Part shown: in pieces, positions 1 to 5,658 of the stretch | How positions within the stretch are numbered: the first letter of the stretch is position 1 | Layout of the letters: each line of letters begins with the position of its first letter | Assembly (NCBI RefSeq): GCF_036569345.1 | Contig: NZ_DATCQT010000057.1 | Location: 1 to 7,395, forward strand | Direction of reading: 5' to 3' | Source of the DNA: Clostridium_AD sp036569345 | Lineage (GTDB): Bacteria > Bacillota > Clostridia > Clostridiales > Clostridiaceae | Length of the DNA: 7,395 nucleotides | The notes under the pieces: model-generated | What the model was told of the DNA's origin: nothing | The model's database searches: none | Seen by the model: only the letters and a program-made list of their open reading frames with translations | Made by a program: the position numbers and the translations under genes

Positions 1-5
1 GTATA
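1..5 (-). CDS. First bases of transposase OrfB exon 2
   Basis: The minus strand ends TATAC, which is Tyr plus the first two bases of a Thr codon. These are the residues expected after HSDQGSQ in IS3-family OrfB proteins, and the phase matches exon 1 exactly. This match fixes the intron 3' end at position 6. Only five bases are visible, so the call rests on the junction logic and the strong family motif. Confidence 0.65.
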
Positions 6-8
6 ATC

Positions 9-43
9 GACTAAAGAAAAGGGATTACTCCCTTTCCCTCGTC
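9..43 (-). ncRNA. Group II intron domain VI with bulged branch-point adenosine
   Basis: A stem pairs GGAAAGGGA with TCCCTTTTC around a GTAA loop, and GAC (43-41) with GTC (11-9) at its base. The A at position 12 is unpaired on the 3' strand, 6 nt before the last intron base at position 6. That matches the spacing expected of the branch-point A. The two basal segments also contain a G-A mismatch and a U bulge. Confidence 0.8.
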
Positions 44-46
44 TAA

Positions 47-81
47 GAACCGTACGTGAGAGTTTCCCTCTCATACGGCTC
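47..81 (-). ncRNA. Group II intron domain V (catalytic hairpin)
   Basis: This 35-nt hairpin starts GAGCCG and ends CGGTTC on the minus strand. The helices GAGCCGTA/TACGGTTC and GAGAG/CTCTC surround a two-base AC-type bulge and a GNRA-like GGAA/GAAA loop. It is the most conserved part of the ribozyme and carries the metal-binding catalytic AGC-type triad. It begins 19 nt after the maturase stop. Confidence 0.93.
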
Positions 82-99
82 AAGCATTTCTTAACCTTT

Positions 100-1581
100 T
101 CAGGCGGCATTCAGTGATTGTAGTTTCATTCTTCTTTTAACAAAGTATTCCTTGTGTGAAAAAGGATTTTGAGAGATTTTCAAATTTGGGTGTCGGACTA
201 TTTTGATTCGTCTTAAATTAATAAGAGAATAGTCTTCTGTCATAAAAACCCATATTTTATATCCCTTCTGATGCCAATACTTATTAATTCGCCACCATCT
301 GTTTTTATTTGGATGTCGATGCTTTGCCCAATAATGTAATAAATAATAAAGTGTGTTGTTAATGTAAGAAAAAGCTTGACTGGCTACCGTGTGTTTATGA
401 TAGTTAGTCCAACCTCTTATTACAGAATTGAGTCTACGAATTATATCCGATTGAGTGCATGCTTTCCCTTCTTTAAGAATAATAGTGGAACATTTCCTTA
501 TCAAGCTTTTTATTGAACCTTTTGAAGGTTTAACAATAAGTTTTTCTTTGAATTTCCGAAATGTCCAACCTAGAAAGTCAAAGCCTTCATTTATATGGGT
601 AATTCTAGTCTTTTCTTCAGATAACACTAGTCCTCGAGTTTCGAGAAACTGACTAACAACTTCTTTAAGTTCTACTGCAACTTCTTTAGTATTTGCAGTT
701 ATTATAAAATCATCAGCATATCGTACTAGATTTACTTTGGTTTTTGCACGATAGTGATTTTCGATATTCCCTTTTGTATTACGATGGTATTTATCTTGAA
801 TCACTTTTTCAAGACCATCAAGTGCCATGTTTGCATAAAGACTTGATATGGCACCTCCTTGAGGAGAACCTGTGTCCGTCGGAAATAACTTACCCTCGTA
901 TATAAACCCTGATTCCAGAAACTGTTTCATGATTCTTTTATCCATTGGAATATTTTCTTGTAACCAACTATGGTTGATGTTGTCAAAGCATCCCTTTATG
1001 TCTCCTTCTAATATCCATGTAGGAGAGCATTTTCTTGCTAGCACATTAAATATTTGTTCACATGCATCTTTGGCACTTCTTCCCTGACGAAACCCAAACG
1101 AGATGTTATCACCTTTGGTTTCAGCAATCGGTTCGAGTGCTAATGCATATAAAGTCTGCATTGCTCTATCATACATTGTCGGGATTCCTAAAGGTCGCTT
1201 CTTATTCTTGCCTTTTTTTGCAATATAAACTCTTTTGAGTGGCTTCGATCTATAATGTTTACCATTAAGTTTAAGTACCGCTTTCATTTTTGAGGCAGAG
1301 GTGGACCATAGTTTTTTATCAACACCTGATGTCTTCTTTCCTTTGTTGGTGGTTACCTTTTTCACTGCATAGATTTTTGCCGAAAAAGAATGTGTCAGTA
1401 AATATTGTAGCTGTTTTGCTTTGTTTTTATCACCTTTCACTGTTGCCTTAGCTATACGGGACTGTAGCCTATTAACATCATTTTGTACTTGTATCCAATC
1501 AATGGAATCCCATTTGTCTGCAAGTGTTTTAGTGTCTTTTAGCCTCTCGGTTTTATCCGTCGTTGAGTTATTAAAATTCAT
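100..1581 (-). CDS. ltrA: Group II intron reverse transcriptase/maturase, lacking the HNH endonuclease domain
   Basis: The intron-encoded protein (493 aa from the ATG) helps the intron fold and splice, and copies intron RNA into DNA during retrohoming. An N-terminal RT leader region (RVT_N type, with WDSIDW and LQSRIAKA) is followed by the RT core. Catalytic residues are Asp194 in EGDIKGCFDN and Asp290-Asp291 in RYADD; TGSPQGG marks the thumbward part. After FLGWTF comes the maturase (GIIM, domain X) region with RGWTNYHKH. The chain stops after NPFSHKEYFVKRR, where related proteins continue into an HNH endonuclease, so second-strand cleavage activity is missing. I chose ATG 1581 over an in-frame TTG at 1605 because AGGAAAGGA (1600-1592) lies 10 nt upstream of it; the TTG form would be 501 aa. 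The ORF is intact, with no frameshift. Confidence 0.93.
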   Translation of the reverse strand: MNFNNSTTDKTERLKDTKTLADKWDSIDWIQVQNDVNRLQSRIAKATVKGDKNKAKQLQYLLTHSFSAKIYAVKKVTTNKGKKTSGVDKKLWSTSASKMKAVLKLNGKHYRSKPLKRVYIAKKGKNKKRPLGIPTMYDRAMQTLYALALEPIAETKGDNISFGFRQGRSAKDACEQIFNVLARKCSPTWILEGDIKGCFDNINHSWLQENIPMDKRIMKQFLESGFIYEGKLFPTDTGSPQGGAISSLYANMALDGLEKVIQDKYHRNTKGNIENHYRAKTKVNLVRYADDFIITANTKEVAVELKEVVSQFLETRGLVLSEEKTRITHINEGFDFLGWTFRKFKEKLIVKPSKGSIKSLIRKCSTIILKEGKACTQSDIIRRLNSVIRGWTNYHKHTVASQAFSYINNTLYYLLHYWAKHRHPNKNRWWRINKYWHQKGYKIWVFMTEDYSLINLRRIKIVRHPNLKISQNPFSHKEYFVKRRMKLQSLNAA

Positions 1582-2127
1582 AAGTTTACCGTCCTTTCCT
1601 GCCAAGAAATACCATAGGACAAGTCAGCACCCTTTCGGGTTAGAGCAAAGTTTGAACTCTTATCTGTTTTCATTACAAAAACGGCTTTCGCTTTTTATCC
1701 TTTTCTTCTGCCCTCTATATCATTTCTTAACCTTGCGGGTAGATACCTCATGTTTAAGGAATATATAGGGTTTACCAAGTTCCACGTAATATATAATTAT
1801 GAATGCCTTAGGAGCCACCTTTAAACCGGGAGTGCTTCATCCAATCGCATTGGTTTAACAGTTGGCCTTTGCTTGACTCCTTACCTTTTGGTCAAAGCGT
1901 TTCAGCCTATTTCGCTTTCTCCAGCGTAACGATTCCTATAGTGATTCACTTTACGTTCTCCATAGCATTCTTACTCTAGCAGTTGTTCCAGATTAGGCTT
2001 CTCGAACTTCCACATTGTCTCATGAGCTTTCTAACCCAGACGTTACCATCCACGCTAGTCATGATAGAGTTACCCCGAATGGATAGGGTAGTCTTTCGGC
2101 AATATATTACGCGACTTCTTGTCGCAC
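1582..2127 (-). ncRNA. Group II intron ribozyme, 5' part (domains I-III and start of IV)
   Basis: These 546 nt hold no credible protein gene and occupy the place of domains I to III. The first bases form a small hairpin, GCGAC with GTCGC around AAGAA, typical of introns that start GTGCG. Structural sequence such as GGAACTTGGTAAACCC and ACCCGCAAGG precedes the maturase start. The ORFs seen here on the plus strand are chance readings of structured RNA sequence. Individual helices beyond the first hairpin were not folded. Confidence 0.8.
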
Positions 2128-2751
2128 TTGTGACCCCTGATCACTATGAATTATTAATCCCGAAGGGGGTTTATGATTAGATATGGCTTCACTGAGTGTA
2201 TCAATAGCTAGCTTCGCGGTTATATTACTAGATACTTTAGTTGCTACAATACTTCTATCATATAAATCTAAAATAGAACAATTGTACATTATCCTGCCGC
2301 TGGAAAGATGTATATAGGTGAAATCTGTACACCATTTTAAATTTTTAGCTACAGCTGTAAAATCCCTATTTAGGATATTTGGAAATACTTTATGTGAGGT
2401 TCCTTTTACATAATTAGGTCTTTTTCTAAATGAAACTGACTTAATATTTAATTCTTTCATGTATCTATGCACAGTTAATAAGCTTAAATTAGTTCCTTGT
2501 TTTTCTAATGAGCGTTTTACCATTCTATATCCCATTTTTCCATTTTCACAGTGAAAAATTTTATATATATGTTTCAAAACTAATTTCTTTTGTTCATTAT
2601 AGATACTTTTTCTGAATTTCAAATAATTATAATATGCATTAGGTGATAGCTCAAAACGGCGTAATAACCATCTGACGCCAAACTCTTTATTGTTGGCAGA
2701 TATAAACTGGTAGATTAACTGTCTATTTCCTTGGCGAAGAATGCCGCAGCT
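2128..2751 (-). CDS. IS3-family transposase OrfB, 5' exon (interrupted by the group II intron)
   Basis: The OrfB phase is open for 208 codons from the frameshift site to the intron junction. The stretch upstream of the TTG at 2622 (reading QLIYQFISANNKEFGVRWLL) is typical OrfB sequence, so translation is expected by frameshift rather than from that TTG. An HTH_21-like region (YKIFHCENGKMGYRMVKRSL) is followed by the integrase (rve) core. The first catalytic Asp is in WCTDFTYI and the second in IHSDQGSQ. The catalytic Glu and the C-terminal part belong to exon 2, beyond the window. Unspliced reading adds only VRQEVA and stops at 2107, giving an inactive protein. At the junction the codon CAA (2130-2128) is complete and the intron starts at the next base, so splicing to TAT AC at 5-1 gives SDQGSQ-YT in frame. 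The gene is thus interrupted but not necessarily dead. Confidence 0.85.
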
Positions 2752-3014
2752 TTTTTTAAGAAAGCATTTTCCTTTTCTAATTCAGTAGTTCGCTTTTTTA
2801 ATAATTTATTTTCCTCATAAACACTAGGAGATATTTTTTCTTCTGATTCTTTGCATTCTTCGCAATAGTTTTTAATCCACAAATTAAGGGTTGATCTAGA
2901 TACACCATACTCTTTAATTAGACTTGGAATTGTTCTACTATTTTCTAGATTCAATTTTACCAATTTTTCTCTAAATACTTGATCATATATTTTTTTTGCC
3001 ACTTGTAACACCAC
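2715..3014 (-). CDS. IS3-family transposase OrfA (DNA-binding subunit)
   Basis: This 99-residue protein is of normal size for an IS3-family OrfA. Residues about 25-50 form a helix-turn-helix (SLIKEYGVSRSTLNLWIKNY) that in this family binds the terminal inverted repeats. Residues about 70-90 (LLKKRTTELEKENAFLKKA) form a leucine-zipper-like coiled coil used for dimerisation. The start is uncertain: two GTG codons stand in tandem at 3014 and 3011. The sequence AGGAGA directly abuts the first and leaves only about 4 nt to the second, so 3011 is as plausible as 3014. The final codons overlap the OrfB frame, and an A7G slippery run at codons 86-88 would divert some ribosomes into OrfB to make the OrfAB transposase. 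OrfA alone normally represses or modulates transposition. Confidence 0.85.
   Translation of the reverse strand: MVLQVAKKIYDQVFREKLVKLNLENSRTIPSLIKEYGVSRSTLNLWIKNYCEECKESEEKISPSVYEENKLLKKRTTELEKENAFLKKAAAFFAKEIDS
2750..2757 (-). promoter_or_regulatory. A7G programmed -1 frameshift site between orfA and orfB
   Basis: The minus strand reads TTA AAA AAA GCT in the OrfA frame, which gives the classic A AAA AAA G slippery sequence. A -1 slip continues as AGC TGC GGC ATT (Ser-Cys-Gly-Ile) and stays open into the OrfB helix-turn-helix and DDE domain. The OrfA stop follows about 33 nt downstream. This is the standard IS3-family arrangement for making OrfAB fusion transposase in small amounts. I did not establish a stimulatory hairpin or pseudoknot downstream. 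Confidence 0.8.
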
Positions 3015-3026
3015 TCTCCTAATTTT

Positions 3027-3032
3027 ATTATA
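3027..3032 (-). promoter_or_regulatory. Candidate -10 element of the IS orfA promoter
   Basis: The minus strand has a perfect TATAAT 12 nt upstream of the first orfA GTG codon, just inside the presumed IS end. No good TTGACA-like -35 is present at 16-18 nt. The TTGTAA at the extreme IS end is about 21 nt away, which is too long. Transcription from here would read orfA, orfB and the whole intron, so intron RNA would depend on IS transcription. Confidence 0.4.
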
Positions 3033-3094
3033 CTATTTTATTAGTACTCAGTGTTACAACTTTAGTATATCAGGTCATACCTTAACTATTTTTT

Positions 3095-3244
3095 TTATAT
3101 GAATAGTATTGAAAATATAAAACCAAGTGTACTAAACGCCATTTGGTTGGTGTTACCGTCTTCTCTCATGGAACCTTCCCATTCCTTCAGTTGGTTTACC
3201 TCTATGCTAGTATCAAAAGGTGTACATAATGATTCACAATTCAT
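3095..3244 (-). pseudogene. Small degenerate reading frame of unknown origin
   Basis: An ATG at 3244 opens 49 codons on the minus strand, ending at TAA 3097-3095. It has no good ribosome binding site. Its middle (VNQLKEWEGSMREDGNTNQM) looks like real protein composition, whereas the last nine residues (FIFSILFI) look like random AT-rich read-through. The middle part faintly recalls the variable leader before the RT domain in some group II intron proteins, which would make this a scar of a second intron, but I cannot verify that. A shadow ORF on the plus strand (3099-3293) overlaps it and is no more convincing. Confidence 0.25.
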
Positions 3245-3529
3245 AGCACCATATATCAACACTTCACTTAGTATCGTAAGGTTATTAAACTAATTATAAA
3301 ACGTACCATATATAATATAGACCTTTTCTTGTCTCTTTCTAAAGACTCATATTCAGCAGCTGTTAAGGATACTCTTCAAGAGAAGTCTTACCCCTTCACT
3401 TTTTTTTTATAGTGATTGCTTTGCAGAAACTTTCCAGGGCACTTGATAGTTATTCACTAGTCCTCACATGAATTAATTCACTTTTAGAGTTTTCAATTTT
3501 CTTTCTTCATTTCATAATATCACCTTAAA

Positions 3530-3591
3530 ATATTTGTATAAAATGGAGAAGGGCCTTTACCACTGTGTACATTTATTATTTATACAAATAT
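3530..3591. repeat. Perfect 13-bp inverted repeat with 36-nt spacer
   Basis: ATATTTGTATAAA at 3530-3542 is repeated as its exact reverse complement, TTTATACAAATAT, at 3579-3591. All 13 bases match, and the match stops abruptly on both sides. The spacer contains a short GC patch, AAGGGCCTT. The arms contain only one G-C pair and no T run follows, so a normal terminator is unlikely. It lies just upstream of the candidate mod promoter and could be a regulator-binding site, or the ends of a small mobile or deleted element. Confidence 0.6.
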
Positions 3592-3617
3592 CCTGCATAA
3601 AATACTGTAACGAAAAG

Positions 3618-3623
3618 TATAAT
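3618..3623 (+). promoter_or_regulatory. Candidate -10 element of the mod-res promoter
   Basis: A perfect TATAAT sits 111 bases before the mod start, in the context AAAAGTATAATATTG. The -35 region about 17 nt upstream (around 3593-3600, CTGCATAA) is a poor match to TTGACA. It also abuts the inverted repeat arm at 3579-3591, so a protein bound to that arm would overlap RNA polymerase. AT-rich DNA often gives chance -10 matches, so this is a candidate only. Confidence 0.4.
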
Positions 3624-3634
3624 ATTGTAAATAG

Positions 3635-3653
3635 AGGTGGAGGAATGAGATAA
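3635..3653 (+). promoter_or_regulatory. Strong Shine-Dalgarno with a two-codon ORF in the mod leader
   Basis: AGGTGGAGG (3635-3643) is followed at once by ATG AGA TAA (3645-3653), a Met-Arg-stop minimal ORF. If transcription starts about 7 nt after TATAAT 3618-3623, this sequence would lie at the extreme 5' end of the mod mRNA. It could be the ruined start of a lost gene, a leader minicistron, or an SD-like 5' mRNA stabiliser of the kind known from Bacillus cry3A (STAB-SD). The sequence alone does not decide. Confidence 0.3.
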
Positions 3654-3721
3654 CCAAAGACTTAATAAGAAAATTGAAATTAGAAAAAAACATTTAATTC
3701 AACACCTTAACAATTAAGCAT

Positions 3722-3726
3722 GGGGG
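3722..3726 (+). promoter_or_regulatory. Ribosome binding site of mod
   Basis: GGGGG stands 7 nt before ATG 3734, which supports that start over the in-frame ATG at residue 9. A small AT-rich hairpin, CTTAA-CAA-TTAAG (3706-3718), ends 3 nt before it and is probably too weak to block ribosomes. Confidence 0.65.
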
Positions 3727-3733
3727 TAAAATC

Positions 3734-5647
3734 ATGGAGAAGCTAGGCGACAAAAGTATGAACATTGTTGCTGAAAATATTAATAAAATGAAAGAATTAT
3801 TTCCAGAAGTATTTTGCGAGGATAAAATAGATTTTGAAAAATTAAAAGAAGTATTAGGAGAATATACAGAGGAGAAAGAAGAACGATATAGTTTTAATTG
3901 GAAGGGTAAGTCTAAAGCAATAAAAATTGCTCAAACATCATCCACAGGAACATTAAGACCAGCAAAAGAAGAAAGTAAAAACTTTGATACAACGGAGAAT
4001 CTGTATATTGAAGGAGACAATTTAGAAGTATTAAAGCTTATTCAAAAGACTTATCATAATAAAGTGAAAATGATTTATATAGATCCGCCTTACAATACTG
4101 GAAATGATTTTATTTACCCAGATGATTTTAGAGATAATATAAAAAATTATTTGGAAATTACTGGACAAGTTGATGCAGAAGGAAGAAAAATCGGAACGAA
4201 TTCTGAAGCTAGTGGCAGATATCATACGGATTGGTTGAATATGATGTATCCCAGGTTGAAGTTGGCTAGAAATTTGATGAGTGATAATGGGGTTATATTT
4301 ATTAGTATTGACGATAATGAAGTGACGAATCTTAGAAAAGTATGTGATGAGATTTTTGGAGAACAGAATTTCGTTACACAGTTTCCATGGCAATCTAGAC
4401 AATCGGTACAAAATGATACAGATATAAGCAGTAGTCATGAATATATTATTGCTTATGCAAAGGTAAGAAGACAAGAAAATAGAAGATTGAAGGAATCTAA
4501 TGCGGATACATGGTTCAACCATAATAGCTTCGTGTGTTTACCGTTGATATTAGATAAAGATAAATTTGATAATCTTGATAATGATGAACGAGGCTTATGG
4601 AAAGCAGATCCTTTTGACGCACCGAATGTTAGACCTAACTTGACATACAAAATTAATAACCCCAATACTGGAGAAGAATATTTGCCACCAAATGGAAGGC
4701 ACTGGAGAACAGAGCAAAAGTCATATGAAAAATTATTAATCGATAATCGTATTATTTTTGGTAAAGCAGGTAATTCACGACCACAATTAAAAGTATTCTA
4801 TGAAGAAAAAAAGATGTTTGGTTCGATAGATAATACGTGGTGGAGTGGCGAAAAATGTGGTACATCAAGTATAGGAACGAAAGAACAAATAGAATTATTT
4901 GGAGGATTTGATCCTTTTGATGCGCCTAAACCAGTGAAACTATTAACAAAAATATTGTCTTTGGTTTCATTATCACAAAACAACGATATCATTCTTGATT
5001 TCTTTTCTGGTTCAGCAACAACAGCCCATGCAATAATGAAGTTAAATGCTAATGATGGAGGGAATCGTAAATTTATAATGGTCCAATTACCAGAGTCAAT
5101 AGATGAAAAATTTGAAGCAAATAAAGCAGGTTACAAAACCATTTGCGAAATAGGTAAAGAACGTATCCGTAGAGCTGGAGAAAAAATTCTTAAAGAAAAT
5201 AAAGATAAGGAAGGAATAGAGAATTTAGATATAGGGTTCAAAGTGTTCAAGCTTGATACTTCAAATATTAAGAGATGGAATGCTGATAGTGAAAATCTTG
5301 AAATATCTATTGATAATATGATAGATAATTTTGTTCCGAATAGAACTGAGGAAGATATAGTATATGAAATTATGATTAAGTTTGGAATTGATTTAACTTA
5401 TCCAGTAGAAATGAGAAGAATCTCTGATAAAAAAGTATTCATCATTGGGCTTGGAGCATTGTTTATCTGTCTTGACAACGAAATTACTATAGAGGTGGTT
5501 GAAGGAATTGTTAAATTTAAAGAAGAGCTAAACCCTGAAATTACAAGAGTTGTACTTAAGGATAATGGATTCAAAAGTGATTCAGTTAAAACAAATGCTA
5601 TTCAAATTCTTAGAAGAAATAAAATACAAGAAATAATGAGTATATAA
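3734..5647 (+). CDS. mod: Type III restriction-modification system methyltransferase subunit Mod
   Basis: This 637-residue protein is of normal size for a type III Mod. Mod recognises the asymmetric target site, methylates adenine at N6 using S-adenosylmethionine, and also serves as the recognition subunit for cleavage by Mod-Res. The catalytic motif IV is DPPYNTG (residues 117-123). The SAM-binding motif I is the FxGxG-type sequence DFFSGSATTAHA (from residue 422). Motif IV before motif I is the beta-class order of type III Mod and EcoP15I-like enzymes. The variable residues of about 200-400 between them should be the target recognition domain. The C-terminal end, including DNGFKSDSVKTN, is typical of Mod. 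No simple-sequence repeat of the phase-variable Mod type is seen. res follows 11 nt downstream, almost certainly in the same operon. The recognition site cannot be predicted by eye. Confidence 0.95.
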   Translation: MEKLGDKSMNIVAENINKMKELFPEVFCEDKIDFEKLKEVLGEYTEEKEERYSFNWKGKSKAIKIAQTSSTGTLRPAKEESKNFDTTENLYIEGDNLEVLKLIQKTYHNKVKMIYIDPPYNTGNDFIYPDDFRDNIKNYLEITGQVDAEGRKIGTNSEASGRYHTDWLNMMYPRLKLARNLMSDNGVIFISIDDNEVTNLRKVCDEIFGEQNFVTQFPWQSRQSVQNDTDISSSHEYIIAYAKVRRQENRRLKESNADTWFNHNSFVCLPLILDKDKFDNLDNDERGLWKADPFDAPNVRPNLTYKINNPNTGEEYLPPNGRHWRTEQKSYEKLLIDNRIIFGKAGNSRPQLKVFYEEKKMFGSIDNTWWSGEKCGTSSIGTKEQIELFGGFDPFDAPKPVKLLTKILSLVSLSQNNDIILDFFSGSATTAHAIMKLNANDGGNRKFIMVQLPESIDEKFEANKAGYKTICEIGKERIRRAGEKILKENKDKEGIENLDIGFKVFKLDTSNIKRWNADSENLEISIDNMIDNFVPNRTEEDIVYEIMIKFGIDLTYPVEMRRISDKKVFIIGLGALFICLDNEITIEVVEGIVKFKEELNPEITRVVLKDNGFKSDSVKTNAIQILRRNKIQEIMSI

Positions 5648-5658
5648 GGGGTGGCTTC

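Larger units (their letters stand above)
6..2127 (-). mobile_element. Complete group II intron with reverse transcriptase/maturase ORF
   Basis: The intron is 2122 nt. It opens with the group II consensus GTGCGAC and ends ...GTCGAT with the AY-type 3' terminus. It has a textbook domain V (81-47), a domain VI with a bulged A (12), and a maturase ORF in the expected domain IV position. Both ends are set by the transposase reading frame, independently of the RNA consensus, and the two lines of evidence agree. The 5' sequence beginning GTGCGAC and the protein type suggest the chloroplast-like or mitochondrial-like lineages, but I cannot fix the class by eye. Everything expected of a splicing-competent intron is present. 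No perfect EBS1 for the IBS1 sequence TCACAA was found in 1606-2127. Confidence 0.93.
1..3058 (-). mobile_element. IS3-family insertion sequence, interrupted by a group II intron, truncated by the window edge
   Basis: The two-ORF layout (orfA with helix-turn-helix and leucine zipper, orfB with a DDE core, joined by an A7G frameshift signal) is that of the IS3 family. The orfA-proximal end is placed near 3058, where the minus strand reads TGTAACACTGAGTAC. IS3-family ends usually begin with TG, but the partner inverted repeat lies outside the window, so this boundary is an inference and could be off by tens of bases. A complete group II intron (2127 to 6) sits inside orfB in the same orientation. 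Family assignment is firm; the exact ends and the IS3 subgroup are not. Confidence 0.8.
3059..3733. other. Non-coding or degenerate spacer between the IS and the R-M operon
   Basis: No complete gene is visible in these 675 bases on either strand. From about 3095 to 3420 the minus strand has short open stretches that look like decayed coding or intron sequence. These include the 49-codon ORF at 3244-3095 and an ORF of about 34 codons with no start codon, reading LTAAEYESLERDKKRS near 3368-3320. Short symmetric sequences occur at 3372-3382 (CTCTT-C-AAGAG) and around the T run at 3401-3409. The right part carries the inverted repeat, promoter and leader of the mod gene. This looks like remodelled DNA bordering a mobile element. 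Confidence 0.6.

Noticed and set aside
1983..2180. Plus-strand ORF across the intron 5' junction
   Set aside because: It reads antisense through the structured ribozyme and into the transposase exon. The group II boundary and the OrfB frame explain this sequence fully.
2107..2622. OrfB as a separate 171-residue protein starting at TTG 2622
   Set aside because: Conserved OrfB sequence continues in frame upstream to the slippery site, and the last six residues (VRQEVA) are intron sequence. The natural unit is the OrfAB frameshift product with splicing.
3099..3293. Plus-strand 64-codon ORF starting ATG 3099
   Set aside because: It has no ribosome binding site and no recognisable motif, and it lies antisense over another weak reading frame in decayed DNA.
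3372..3410. Symmetric sequence CTCTTCAAGAG and a following T run as a rho-independent terminator
   Set aside because: The short stem is AT-rich and the T run is about 19 nt away from it. No gene ends just upstream on the plus strand.
4031..4522. Minus-strand 163-codon ORF within mod
   Set aside because: It is the antisense shadow of the conserved Mod motif IV region and has no start signal or family features.
4805..4813. A7G run in mod (and a similar one at about 5908-5915 in res) as programmed frameshift or phase-variation tracts
   Set aside because: Both genes are open through these runs, a slip would lead to early stops, and A runs of seven are common in AT-rich genes. Nothing else suggests a functional switch.
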